Source: JACCXG01 sp963785755 (GTDB taxonomy: Bacteria > Acidobacteriota > Vicinamibacteria > Vicinamibacterales > 2-12-FULL-66-21). From it: a stretch of DNA of 64,000 nt. Shown here one piece after another: positions 26,441 to 35,096 of the stretch. Each line of letters begins with the position of its first letter. Within the stretch, counting starts at the first letter, position 1. The translations under genes were made by a program, and so were the position numbers. The notes beneath the pieces were generated by a model. That model was not told the origin of the DNA, did no database searches, and worked only from the letters and a program-made list of their open reading frames with translations. The stretch is taken from positions 310,001-374,000 of the forward strand of contig CAWAXG010000002.1 in assembly GCA_963785755.1 (NCBI GenBank). The letters run 5' to 3'.

Positions 26441-27925
26441 TCAATCCACCTTGATGTGCTTCCATTTGCCCTGTTCGAACCGCCAGACGGTCAGCACGCA
26501 TCGCGTCGCATGGCCGAAAACGATTGCCGTCCAGACGCCGGCGGCCGTCAGCTGATTCATTCCCTGGAGCGCGAAGCAGATGCCCAGCGGAATGCAGATC
26601 TGGGACACGAGCGTGATGTAGAGAGGACCGCGTGTGTCCCCGGTTCCCTGCAAGCCTCCGGTAAACGTCAGCGCGACCGTGATGAAGAAGCCCGAGATGC
26701 TCAAGTACCCCAATAGCTGAGTGCCGAGCGCGACGACGGTGGGGTCGTCGATCCCGAAGATTTTCAGCAGCTGTTGCGGGATCAGCAGGAACAACGCGGC
26801 GAGCAACGCAGCGACACCCAGGCCAATCCGCGCGGCCAGGTGAACCGCGCGCGCGCTGCGATCGGGCTTGCCGGCGCCAAGGTTCTGCCCCGCCACGGCC
26901 GCAGCCGCCCCCATCAACCCGACGGATGTCCAGGTGATCAACGAGAACAGTTCCGCGTACGCGACGGCGTACGCCGCCTGCGCTTCAGCACTGTGCTCGA
27001 GAGACCCGATGAACCGCAGCAGCAGGACGCCCGCGATGTTCATGGCAACTCCCTGCAGTCCAGCGGGGAGCCCGAAGCGGAACAGCTGCCGGATGATCGA
27101 GAAATCGGGTTTCCACGACATGCCGGGGTGGAAGTGAACGACCAGCCGTCCCGTCAACATCATCCACAGCGCCGCCGCCGACACGGTGCTGCTGGCAATC
27201 ACCGTCCCCAAGGCCGATCCCCGGGTTCCCATCGCCGGAATCGGCCCGGCGCCGGAAATGAGGATGACATTCAGCACGATGTTGAGGACGGTCATGATGA
27301 CGCCGAGCCGGAGCGGCGTCTTCGCGTCACCTGCGGCGCGCAGCGCGCCTCCCAGCATGAAAAACAGGAGCATCCCAATGCTGAACAGGAACATCGTCCG
27401 CATGAAGGGAAGCGCCTGAGCGCTGACCTCCGGCGTCGCGTTCACCAGCCTGAGCAGGTGCGGGGCGAGCACGTAGCCGAGAGGCGCCATCACGCCGACC
27501 GACAACAGGACGGCAACGAGGAATGCCTGGTAGACGACGCGATCGACTCGCTCGTGATCGTTGGCGCCCGCGGCGCGCGCGACCAGAACGCCCATCCCGG
27601 TGAACAGCGAGGTGATGAAGACGATGACGACGAGGAAGATCTGCCAGCTGACGCCAATGGCCGCGTTGGCCGTGTAGCCCACGAAGTGGCCAACCATCGC
27701 GTGATCGATGATGCCCTGCAGGCCGCCGATTGCGTTCTGCAGCACCGTCGGCCACGCAATCGTCCACACCGCGCGCGCGATCGGCCCTTCGACGATGGAC
27801 CGATCGAATCGCCGTCCCGCGGGCACCGCCGGCGCGGCGGATCCCGCTGGCGCGGATGCGCTGGTGGCCAGCTCCGCCGGCGATCCCGCGGGTGCTTCAG
27901 TACTTGGGGATGCTGTGGGATTCAA
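26441..27925 (-). CDS. MATE-family multidrug exporter
   Basis: A 494-residue inner-membrane protein with twelve predicted helices in two similar halves. The N-half has PTVLQNAIGGLQGIIDHAMV and FITSLFTGMGVLVARAAGA. The C-half has FGLPAGLQGVAMNIAGVLLL and TWTSVGLMGAAAAVAGQNLG, the repeated MATE signature. An N-terminal Ala/Pro/Ser-rich tail of about 40 residues precedes the first helix. MATE proteins export cationic drugs or metabolites using Na+ or H+ gradients; the substrate is not predictable. It is read leftward directly after the VOC fusion gene with a 19-base gap, which suggests a shared transcript. Confidence 0.92.
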   Translation of the reverse strand: MNPTASPSTEAPAGSPAELATSASAPAGSAAPAVPAGRRFDRSIVEGPIARAVWTIAWPTVLQNAIGGLQGIIDHAMVGHFVGYTANAAIGVSWQIFLVVIVFITSLFTGMGVLVARAAGANDHERVDRVVYQAFLVAVLLSVGVMAPLGYVLAPHLLRLVNATPEVSAQALPFMRTMFLFSIGMLLFFMLGGALRAAGDAKTPLRLGVIMTVLNIVLNVILISGAGPIPAMGTRGSALGTVIASSTVSAAALWMMLTGRLVVHFHPGMSWKPDFSIIRQLFRFGLPAGLQGVAMNIAGVLLLRFIGSLEHSAEAQAAYAVAYAELFSLITWTSVGLMGAAAAVAGQNLGAGKPDRSARAVHLAARIGLGVAALLAALFLLIPQQLLKIFGIDDPTVVALGTQLLGYLSISGFFITVALTFTGGLQGTGDTRGPLYITLVSQICIPLGICFALQGMNQLTAAGVWTAIVFGHATRCVLTVWRFEQGKWKHIKVD

Positions 27926-27944
27926 GGCGGACGATCATAGCAAG

Positions 27945-28850
27945 TTACTTGGGTTGCTTCAGGATCCGGCGGACTTCGGCGTGCGCGACGATGACGGCTG
28001 GCTGACGCTGCAGGGCTTCGTAGTATCGCTGGGCGAAATCCTCGTTCGCCTCCGCAGGTGACAGCAGCCGCTCCACCTGTTCAAGCAGGACAAGACCGTC
28101 GGCTTCAGTGGCCGGCGCGTCGAGCTGGATGGTTTCGTCGATTCTGACGACGAGTTCCGAGAGCGGATGCAGCCAGGCGAACCACGGATCGTTGATAACG
28201 AGCTGCAGCAGGTTGGCCGTCGAGCCGATGCGCCCACGATCCATTTCGTAGGCGGTCTTGGCGTCGTCGAGCAGCACTTTGTGCAGGTTCAGGAGACGAA
28301 GCCGGATGTCGCTCAGCCGTGTTCGCGTCCGCTCCGACAACGACGGAGCAGGTGCGGATGGCGGGACGGCCGACGGTCCATCCGCATCCAGCGCAGCCGC
28401 TCGAAGTGACTCCAGATCGAGCGGCCGCGTCGCGAGCCGCGGCGTCCCGTCCTCACCTTGCGGCCACTGGTCCCGCGGCCGCTCGCAATAGAGCTCGATC
28501 TGATTGCCGCCGGGATCCCGCAGGTAGAGCGATTCCCGGATGCCCTCGTCCCGAGCGTCGATGACCGGGCTGCTGCGGGAGATCCAGCGATACGCGTCCG
28601 CCAGTGCCGCCCGGTCCGGATAACGAATGGAGAACCGAGAGGGCACGGGGCCCGAACGCTCCGTGTCAGCGGTCAGCAGGATGTGCGCATGAAAGCCGTC
28701 CGCGCTCAGGATGGCGAGCGTCTGTCCCAGCCGGTGCGTAATTTCGAACCCGAGCGTGTCCCGATAGAACGTCAACATGCTGTCGAGGTCGGCGACTCGC
28801 AAGCGGACGGATCCGACTTCCACGCGACGGTCGATACGACGCTCCGGCAT
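27945..28850 (-). CDS. VOC-domain protein fused to a helical domain
   Basis: A 301-residue two-part protein. Residues about 10-145 form a vicinal-oxygen-chelate module (VRLRVADLDSMLTFYRDTLGF, FSIRYPDRAALADAYRWI, GIRESLYLRDPGGNQIELYCERP), like those of glyoxalase or catechol-dioxygenase-type proteins. The Glu in IELY is a usual metal ligand. After a Ser/Pro linker, residues about 180-301 form a helix-rich domain (LSDIRLRLLNLHKVLLDDAKTAYE, NDPWFAWLHPLSELVVRIDE). I know that domain as a separate small protein of unknown function in other bacteria. The fusion suggests that the two parts act together. The start at 28850 has GGAG three bases upstream; a longer frame to 28889 is possible. Confidence 0.7.
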   Translation of the reverse strand: MPERRIDRRVEVGSVRLRVADLDSMLTFYRDTLGFEITHRLGQTLAILSADGFHAHILLTADTERSGPVPSRFSIRYPDRAALADAYRWISRSSPVIDARDEGIRESLYLRDPGGNQIELYCERPRDQWPQGEDGTPRLATRPLDLESLRAAALDADGPSAVPPSAPAPSLSERTRTRLSDIRLRLLNLHKVLLDDAKTAYEMDRGRIGSTANLLQLVINDPWFAWLHPLSELVVRIDETIQLDAPATEADGLVLLEQVERLLSPAEANEDFAQRYYEALQRQPAVIVAHAEVRRILKQPK

Positions 28851-28957
28851 AAGCTCCAATGATCGCGCAACATCCGGGTGCAAGCGCAAGAGCTCTTCGT
28901 GTCAGCCGGGATTCGGACAGGCTTTTGCACACGTCGGTCGACGTGGGAGGTTTTGCG

Positions 28958-29515
28958 ATGGCAGAGGTTCTGGTCGAATTCAACGATGTGATTACAGCTG
29001 AGGACGGCACCCGGTACGCCGCACGGGCAGTCGGGGCCGAGGCTGACAACGGCAACTGGCACGGCTGGCTCGAATTCACCGATCTCAAGACCGGTCAGAC
29101 GATTCGGTCTGGCCGCGAGACCACGCAGCCGAACAGAACCGACACGGTCTACTGGGCTACCGGACTGACCCCCGTGTATCTGGAAGGCGCGCTCGAGCGT
29201 GCCCGGCATCCGCTCGCGAAACCGGCCGCCCGTCCGACCCCGCAGCCACATTTCGATGAACCCGCACCTGATCGAATCGAAGATCCCCCGCCGGTGGAAA
29301 GCATCCTGAACCCGTTCTCGGTCTATCGGAAAGGCGAGGTGCTGCTTCGCCGCCAGCTCGCGGCGCTGTCGGTCTGGCACCTGGTGAACATCGTTCGCGC
29401 GTACGGCTTGAGCGATCTTACGTCCTCGGCGCTCAACGCGATGTCGGCGCAAGATCTGATCGGGTTGATTGTGACGGCAGTGCGCGTGCGCGCGGAGTCC
29501 CCTCTCGCACGCTGA
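28958..29515 (+). CDS. Hypothetical protein (185 aa)
   Basis: I do not recognise a family. The start at 28958 has GGGAGG seven bases upstream. The N-terminal 80 residues (VLVEFNDVITAEDGTRYAAR, NGNWHGWLEFTDLKTG, RSGRETTQPNRTD, YWATGLTPVYLEGALERA) look like a compact beta-rich domain. A Pro-rich linker of about 40 residues follows, and then a helical C-terminus (GEVLLRRQLAALSVWHLVNI, MSAQDLIGLIVTAVRVRAE). No signal peptide or membrane helix is seen, so it is probably cytosolic. It is divergent from the VOC fusion gene and ends 4 bases before the convergent response regulator. Confidence 0.75.
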   Translation: MAEVLVEFNDVITAEDGTRYAARAVGAEADNGNWHGWLEFTDLKTGQTIRSGRETTQPNRTDTVYWATGLTPVYLEGALERARHPLAKPAARPTPQPHFDEPAPDRIEDPPPVESILNPFSVYRKGEVLLRRQLAALSVWHLVNIVRAYGLSDLTSSALNAMSAQDLIGLIVTAVRVRAESPLAR

Positions 29516-29519
29516 GGCG

Positions 29520-29894
29520 TTATTCTGCGACGGTGCGGGTGCGCCGGATCAATTCATCGATGATCAGCATCGGATCGCAGGGCTTCCCGATGAACGTGTC
29601 GCAACCCGCGGCTTCCGCCGCCGCGCGTTCCGAAGGCATGACGCACGCCGAGACGACAACGACGATGATGTGTCTGGTGCGTGGGTCCGCCTTGATCTCG
29701 CGCGTCAACTGCCAGCCATCCGTACGCGGAAGCTGTAAGTCCAACACGATCGCGTCCGGCAGCCATTCCTTCAGCAGGGTGCGAAGCTCTTCGCCATCCG
29801 CCGCGGTTCTGACTTCAAAGCCGAAAGTGGTGAGGAATTCCGCGTAACCAGCCCGGGTGTCGCCGTGGTCATCGACGATGATGCAGCGCGGCAT
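29520..29894 (-). CDS. Single-domain response regulator
   Basis: A 124-residue stand-alone receiver domain. The acidic pair is in IIVDDHGD (D8, D9), the phosphorylated aspartate is D52 in IVLDLQLPRTDG, the switch residue is Ser82 in VVVSACV, and the conserved lysine is K104 in FIGKPCDP. There is no output domain, so it acts by binding a partner or by passing on phosphate, in the manner of CheY or Spo0F. No histidine kinase gene is adjacent. The start at MPRCIIVDD is chosen because receivers begin there; a longer frame adds ten residues (MRCAFCRLNA) with no expected role. Confidence 0.9.
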   Translation of the reverse strand: MPRCIIVDDHGDTRAGYAEFLTTFGFEVRTAADGEELRTLLKEWLPDAIVLDLQLPRTDGWQLTREIKADPRTRHIIVVVVSACVMPSERAAAEAAGCDTFIGKPCDPMLIIDELIRRTRTVAE

Positions 29895-30240
29895 GGCGTT
29901 CAGTCTGCAAAAAGCACACCTCATCTAATCGCCCCAAGTCGAGCGGTTTCCAGCCATTTTCGCAATCACCGCGGAAAGGCACGTCCGGCCGGTGACGACT
30001 GCGCGTAAGTCTTGCTCAGCGACGGGATTGCGAGGAGATTTGGCCGTATCGAGGCGTCCGGACGTGAGCCAAACGGGTCGGCCCAGGGGGAAGAAGCGAC
30101 CCTTCCACGATCCGGAGGTTGATCCAACCGGTGACGACCAGTCGTCTAAACGGGGCGATATGCGAATGACCGGACAATCGGTTCACGCTTGCATTGGGAC
30201 GGCTCCGCGAGCAAGAATCGGGCCGTCCCGGAGGCATGCA
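29895..30240. other. Intergenic region, 346 bases, no gene recognised
   Basis: This region lies between the divergent response regulator and the PI-kinase-like gene. A continuous frame reaches back into it from the downstream gene, but the codon pattern and composition do not look coding. The only clear signal is GGAGG at its right end, just before the ATG at 30241. I see no convincing promoter or RNA structure. Confidence 0.5.
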
Positions 30241-31135
30241 ATGACGACAGTTTCGCGCTCGCGCGGGGGTTTTACCTTCACGGTCCTCGCTGTAGCCATT
30301 TATGGTGCTGCGCTCGCGGGAAGCGCGCAGTCCACCGCCCCATCTCAGGAACGCGCGGAGGCGCCAGCCGCTACGGCCGCGCCGCCGGTGGCCGCGAAAT
30401 CACCGACGCCACTCCTGAGCGATGAGGAAATGGAACGCTTCCTCAAACAAGCCAAGATCACCAAGACGAAAGGCACGGGCAAGGGCGTCACCGATTCGAC
30501 GCGAGCGACGATGTCGGACGGCACCATCACCCACGACGCGCATATCCAGACCATCGATGAGTACAAGCGCGAGTTCCGCTCGACACTCGGCGTCGAACTG
30601 GATTTCCGCGACAGCTGGACCTACAACGTCGCCGGGTACAAGCTCGATCGGATGATCGGCTTGAACATGGTGCCGGTGAGCGTGCAGGGTCACTATCGAT
30701 CGAATCGCGCGGCCATCACCTGGTGGGTGGACGACGTGATGATCGACGAGGGCGATCGGGTGAAAAAGAAGATCGAGCCGCCGGACAAGGCGGAGTGGGC
30801 GCGTCAGATGCAGATGATGCGGCTGTTCGATGAGCTCATCGCGAATACCGATCGCAACCTCGGCAACATAATCTATACCAGCGACTGGCGGCTCTGGCTG
30901 ATCGATCACACCCGGGCATTCCGGAAACACACGACGCTGAAGAATCCGGCCTACGTGTCGCGCTGCGAACGCAAGGTGTTCGAGAGGTCTGAAGGCGCTG
31001 GATCGCGCAACCCTCAAGCGCGAGCTTGGCGACTACCTCGACGACGGCCACATCAAGAGCATCCTCGCCCGGCGCGACCTCATCGTCAAAAAGCTGGAGG
31101 GTCTGGGGCCGTCGGCGATCTACGACAAACCGTAG
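30241..31135 (+). CDS. Secreted PI3/4-kinase-like protein (one frameshift)
   Basis: About 297 residues. The start at 30241 is preceded by GGAGG. A signal peptide (TFTVLAVAIYGAALAGSAQS) and an Ala/Pro linker come first. The body carries the marks of a PI3/4-kinase-like fold: THDAHIQTIDEYK, AGYKLDRMIGLNMVPVSV, a catalytic loop with LIANTDRNLGNII (D204, N209; compare DRHxxN) and a metal-binding LIDHTRAF (D222; compare IDFG). An extra T near 30988 breaks the frame; without it the protein ends FERLKALDRATLKRELGD ... SAIYDKP at 31135. A substrate is unknown. Export of a kinase-fold protein is unusual, as ATP is scarce outside the cytosol. A terminator follows. Confidence 0.65.
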
Positions 31136-31165
31136 CCAGCGACGCGCACAGTTTCGCAATGAGGA

Positions 31166-31195
31166 AGCGAGGCGGATCGTTTCGCCTCGCTTTTT
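31166..31195 (+). terminator. Rho-independent terminator after the PI-kinase-like gene
   Basis: A 9-bp GC-rich stem AGCGAGGCG/CGCCTCGCT with an 8-base loop is followed by a run of four more T after the stem. It lies 30 bases past the kinase-like gene stop and upstream of the M3 peptidase gene, so the two genes are transcribed separately. Confidence 0.8.
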
Positions 31196-31323
31196 CGTGT
31201 CCGGGTGGGCTTCCGGCAGTCTCGATCGCCGGCGTCACGCACACTCGCACCACCGCTCGTCACAACCAGACTCAACAGCGCCGGTTCCAGTATTCTGGTA
31301 CTCCCTCGTCACGAAGGAGTCTC

Positions 31324-33216
31324 ATGCACGCCAGTATCCGTCCGCAGCCCTGCTTCGCCGTTCCGGCGATGTTGGCGGTTCTCCTCAGCGCGCCGACCGG
31401 CGCGCAGGAGCGGGACCGCGCCAAGATTCCGGACAAGTACAAATGGAACGTCGCGGACATCTACCCGACCGAGGACGCGTGGCGGAAAGCGAAAGAGCGG
31501 CTCGTCTCCGAGATTCCTGAGCTCCGGAGCTTCAGGGGCACGCTCGGGCAGTCGGCGGCGCGCCTGGCCGATGCCCTGGAGATGTCGGCGCGCCTCAACA
31601 AGGAACTGGCGCGCGCGTTCGTTTACGCGAGCATGCTGTCCGACGAGGACACTCGCGTCTCGAAGTACCAGGGACTGCAGCAGGAGATGATCCAGGTCGC
31701 GTCGCAGCTCGGGGCTGAATCCTCGTACACCGAGCCCGAGATCCTGAAGATCGACCGCGCGACACTCGACCGCTTCGTCACGCAGGAGCAGCGGCTCAAG
31801 GTCTTCAAGTTCTATCTCGACGACATTCAGCGCCGGCGGGCGCACACCAGGTCCGATGGCGAGGAGAAAATCCTGGCGAGCGCCGTCACGGTCACCAGCG
31901 GCCCGTCGAGCATTTTCGGCGTCTTCTCCGATGCCGATTTCCCCTACCCGTCGGTCACGCTGAGCGATGGCAAGAACGTGCGGCTGGACAGCGCCGCCTT
32001 CAGCGTACTGCGCGGGCTGCCCAACCGGGACGATCGCCAGAAAGTGATGTCGTCATTCTTCGGTGCGCTCGGCAAGTTCCGCGGGACGTTCGGATCCACG
32101 CTGAACTCGCAGATTCAGGCCGACATCTTCGTGGCCCGGGCGCGGGACTACAAGACGTCGCTCGAGGCGGCGCTCGACGGACCGAACATTCCGACGGCGG
32201 TGTACACGCGGCTAGTGGACGGCGTCAACAAACAGCTGCCGACGTTCCACCGCTACCTGAAACTGCGGCAGAAGATGATGGGACTCTCCGAGCTCCACTA
32301 CTACGACCTCTATGCGCCGCTCGTCGCAACCGCCGACCTCAATTACACACCGGAGCAGGCGCAGAAGCACGTGCTCGACGCGCTCAAACCGCTTGGCCCC
32401 GACTACGCCTCCGTCGTGACGCGCGCCTTCAGCGAGCGCTGGATCGACTTGATGCCGACCGAAGGCAAACGCGCCGGAGCCTACTCGAACGGCGGCGCCT
32501 ACGACGTCCACCCCTACATCCTGATGAACTACAACGGGAGGTACAACGACGTCAGCACGCTGGCGCACGAGCTCGGCCACACGATGCACAGCTACTACTC
32601 GAACAAGGTGCAGCCGTTCGCGACCGCGTCCTATCCGATCTTCGTGGCCGAAGTGGCGTCAACCTTCAACGAAGCGCTGCTCATCGAGCACATGCTCAAG
32701 GGCATCACGGACAATGCGACGAAACTCTCTCTGCTCGGCAACTATCTCGAGGGGATCAAGAGCACCGTGTTCCGGCAGGCGCAGTTCGCCGAGTTCGAGC
32801 TCAAGGTGCACGAGATCGCCGAGAAGGGGGAACCGATCACCGGCGAAGCGCTCGACAAGCTGTATGCCGACATCACCAGGAAGTACTACGGGCACGACAG
32901 CGGCGTCTGCATCGTCGACGACTACATCGCGCACGAGTGGGCGTTCGTTCCGCATTTCTATCGGACCTACTACGTCTTCCAGTACGCGACGTCGTTCACC
33001 GCATCGTCGGCGCTCGCGGAGAAGGTCATGGCGGGAGATCCGGCGGCGACGAAGCGCTACCTGAGTTTTCTCGGTTCTGGCGGATCGAAGTATCCCATCG
33101 ACCTCCTGAAGGACGCGGGGGTCGACATGACGACCGACGAGCCGCTCGAGCTGACGATGAAGAAGATGAACCGTGTGATGGACGAAATGGAGAAACTTCT
33201 GGACAAGGAGAAATAG
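31324..33216 (+). CDS. M3-family oligoendopeptidase F, probably exported
   Basis: A 630-residue thimet-type zinc peptidase. AAGGAG lies four bases before the start. The N-terminus (RPQPCFAVPAMLAVLLSAPTGAQ) looks like a signal peptide, so this copy is likely periplasmic, unlike cytosolic PepF. The core is typical: DKYKWNVADIYPTEDAW at the mature start, ASMLSDEDTRVSKYQGLQQE, the zinc site AHELGHTMHSYY (H415, E416, H419) with the third-ligand region FVAEVASTFNEALL about 27 residues later, and the closing CIVDDYIAHEWAFVPHFYR. It cleaves short peptides. It stands alone between a terminator and the next gene 160 bases on. Confidence 0.93.
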   Translation: MHASIRPQPCFAVPAMLAVLLSAPTGAQERDRAKIPDKYKWNVADIYPTEDAWRKAKERLVSEIPELRSFRGTLGQSAARLADALEMSARLNKELARAFVYASMLSDEDTRVSKYQGLQQEMIQVASQLGAESSYTEPEILKIDRATLDRFVTQEQRLKVFKFYLDDIQRRRAHTRSDGEEKILASAVTVTSGPSSIFGVFSDADFPYPSVTLSDGKNVRLDSAAFSVLRGLPNRDDRQKVMSSFFGALGKFRGTFGSTLNSQIQADIFVARARDYKTSLEAALDGPNIPTAVYTRLVDGVNKQLPTFHRYLKLRQKMMGLSELHYYDLYAPLVATADLNYTPEQAQKHVLDALKPLGPDYASVVTRAFSERWIDLMPTEGKRAGAYSNGGAYDVHPYILMNYNGRYNDVSTLAHELGHTMHSYYSNKVQPFATASYPIFVAEVASTFNEALLIEHMLKGITDNATKLSLLGNYLEGIKSTVFRQAQFAEFELKVHEIAEKGEPITGEALDKLYADITRKYYGHDSGVCIVDDYIAHEWAFVPHFYRTYYVFQYATSFTASSALAEKVMAGDPAATKRYLSFLGSGGSKYPIDLLKDAGVDMTTDEPLELTMKKMNRVMDEMEKLLDKEK

Positions 33217-33376
33217 CGCCACCCCGCGGACGGGGGGAGCCGCCCCCGGGCGGCGGTCGACGCCCGCATTTACGGCCAGAATCATCGCAATTCCTCCTCC
33301 CCTGGGGCAGGAAACGGGTGCCCATGGAGCCTCTGTTCAGCCGGTCGCCGCATCAGTTAAACTGACGAGGTTCTTT

Positions 33377-34447
33377 ATGCGTAGACTGGCCACAGTTGCC
33401 GCCATGGTGTTCCTGCTGACGCTCACGGCGGGGGCGCGGCAGAATCCCGCCCCGCCCGGCGAGATCGGAACGACGGCGTTCGAAAGCTACATCGAGTTGC
33501 TGCGGCAACAGGCCGGCATCCCCGCGATCTCCGGCGCGCTGGTGCAGGATGGCGTCGTCGTGTGGGAGCGCGGCCTGGGATTCGCCAATGTCGAAACCAA
33601 GGTCCGGGCGACCCCGGATACCCCGTATCCCATCGCCGATCTGAGTCAGAGTTTTGCCGCCGTCCTGCTGCTTCAGTGCGTGGAGCAGCGCCATCTCGAC
33701 CTCGACGTTCCAATTCGCGAGTACGGCATTGCGCTGACTGACAGCGGTGCAACGCTGCGCGGGGTGTTGAGTCACAGTTCGAGCGGGACCGGCGGCGCGT
33801 TTCGCTACGATCCCGAGCGATATTCCCAGCTGACGAGGGTGATGGAACACTGCGCGCCGCAGCCGTACCGGAAGAGCGTCGCGCACCGGCTGCTGGAACG
33901 GCTCGCGATGATCGACTCGGTGCCCGGCCGTGACGTCCGAAGCCCGGAAGCGACACCCGAGAGCCTGTTCGCGCCGGCCGCGCTCGAGCGTTACGCGAAG
34001 TCTCTCGAACGGATGGCCGTTTCATACCGGGTCGACAAGAAAGGCCGGGCGACTCGAAATGAGGTCACGCTCGACGGCATCAACGCCGCCACGGGCATCA
34101 TCTCGACCGTCCGCGATCTCGCGCGGTTCGATGGCGCGCTCCATTCGGACCTCCTCCTGAACGAGGACACCCTGGCGGCGGCCTGGTCGCCCGCTCAGGC
34201 CGCCGACAAAACCGCGCTGCCGACGGGCCTGGGGTGGTTCGTGCAGACCTATCGCGGCACGCCGGTCATCTGGCACTTTGGCGTGGTGCCGAACGCCTAC
34301 TCGTCGATGATCGTGACAGTGCCGTCGCGGAAAGCCACGATGATTCTGCTCGCGAACAGCGATGGGCTGGCGATTCCGTTCCAACTCGAGTCGGGCGACG
34401 TCACGCGCTCCCTGTTCGCGTCGGTTTTCCTCCGCATGCTCCTTTGA
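33377..34447 (+). CDS. Beta-lactamase/penicillin-binding-fold protein without SxxK (likely inactive)
   Basis: A 356-residue exported protein with a signal peptide (LATVAAMVFLLTLTAGA). The fold of class C beta-lactamases and esterases is clear: GIPAISGALVQDGVVVWERG, VEQRHLDLDVPIREY, LRGVLSHSSSGTGG, NAATGIISTVRDLARFDGAL, and GLGWFVQTYRGTPVIWHFG, which holds the third motif (HFG). The first motif, normally S-x-x-K as in GSVTKSF, reads ADLSQSF, so Ser is Asp88 and Lys is Gln91. The second motif, Y-x-N, reads YDP. It is therefore probably a binding protein rather than an enzyme. Its stop overlaps a TTG start of the outer-membrane gene downstream. Confidence 0.8.
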   Translation: MRRLATVAAMVFLLTLTAGARQNPAPPGEIGTTAFESYIELLRQQAGIPAISGALVQDGVVVWERGLGFANVETKVRATPDTPYPIADLSQSFAAVLLLQCVEQRHLDLDVPIREYGIALTDSGATLRGVLSHSSSGTGGAFRYDPERYSQLTRVMEHCAPQPYRKSVAHRLLERLAMIDSVPGRDVRSPEATPESLFAPAALERYAKSLERMAVSYRVDKKGRATRNEVTLDGINAATGIISTVRDLARFDGALHSDLLLNEDTLAAAWSPAQAADKTALPTGLGWFVQTYRGTPVIWHFGVVPNAYSSMIVTVPSRKATMILLANSDGLAIPFQLESGDVTRSLFASVFLRMLL

Positions 34448-35082
34448 GACCCCTCGTGCGCTCGGGTCTCTGGGTTCTCGCCCTGGTGGTGATTTTCAGC
34501 TTCGCACTCCCCGAACCCTGCGCGGCGGAATGGCAGTTCGTCCCCTTCGTCGGCTTCACCTTTGCCGGCGCGACGAACCTCGTCGACACCGAGAACGCCA
34601 CCGACAAACGACATTGGCATTTCGGCGGAGCGGTCACCCTGCTCGGCGACGGGCCTGTCGGGGTCGAGGGATTGTTCGTTCGCACGCCAGGGTTTTTCTA
34701 CAACGACGAATTTGCGTGCGACATCAACACCTGCGTGACGAGCGCTCGCACGTATGCCTTCATGGGCAACGCGGTGCTCACAATCCCGCGGTCGTGGAAC
34801 CGGTACGGCTTGCGGCCGTATCTGTCGGGCGGCGCCGGTCTGCTGCACGCCTCACGAACCGACGCGCAGAACGTGTTTCCGGTAGATTTGAACCTGGTGG
34901 GGATGAACCTCGGCGGCGGCGCCGTCGGATTCCTCACTGAAAAAGTCGGCGTGCGGTTCGATCTCCGCTACTTCAGGAAGATCGAAGGGCCCGACGAAGA
35001 GACGCTCGATCCGCCGGTTTCGATCGGCCCGATTCGCCTGCGTTACTGGACCATGTCGTTCGGCGTGGTGTTCAAGTACTGA
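34444..35082 (+). CDS. Outer-membrane beta-barrel protein
   Basis: About 212 residues with a signal peptide (SGLWVLALVVIFSFALPEPCAAE) and a small barrel of the OmpW/OmpX size. The strands alternate and contain aromatic ends (WQFVPFVGFTFAGATNLVD, WHFGGAVTLLGDGPVGVEG, YGLRPYLSGGAGLLHASR, VGVRFDLRYFRKIEGP), and the last strand ends with VFKY, the usual C-terminal aromatic for barrel assembly. The start is uncertain: TTG at 34444 overlaps the previous stop, and GTG at 34456 is also possible. No ligand can be inferred. Confidence 0.75.
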   Translation: MRPLVRSGLWVLALVVIFSFALPEPCAAEWQFVPFVGFTFAGATNLVDTENATDKRHWHFGGAVTLLGDGPVGVEGLFVRTPGFFYNDEFACDINTCVTSARTYAFMGNAVLTIPRSWNRYGLRPYLSGGAGLLHASRTDAQNVFPVDLNLVGMNLGGGAVGFLTEKVGVRFDLRYFRKIEGPDEETLDPPVSIGPIRLRYWTMSFGVVFKY

Positions 35083-35096
35083 TCGTCGCCGTCCGT

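Noticed and set aside
29992..33216. One 1074-residue protein joining the PI-kinase-like part to the M3 peptidase
   Set aside because: A frameshift, a terminator, a new ribosome site and a new signal peptide separate them.
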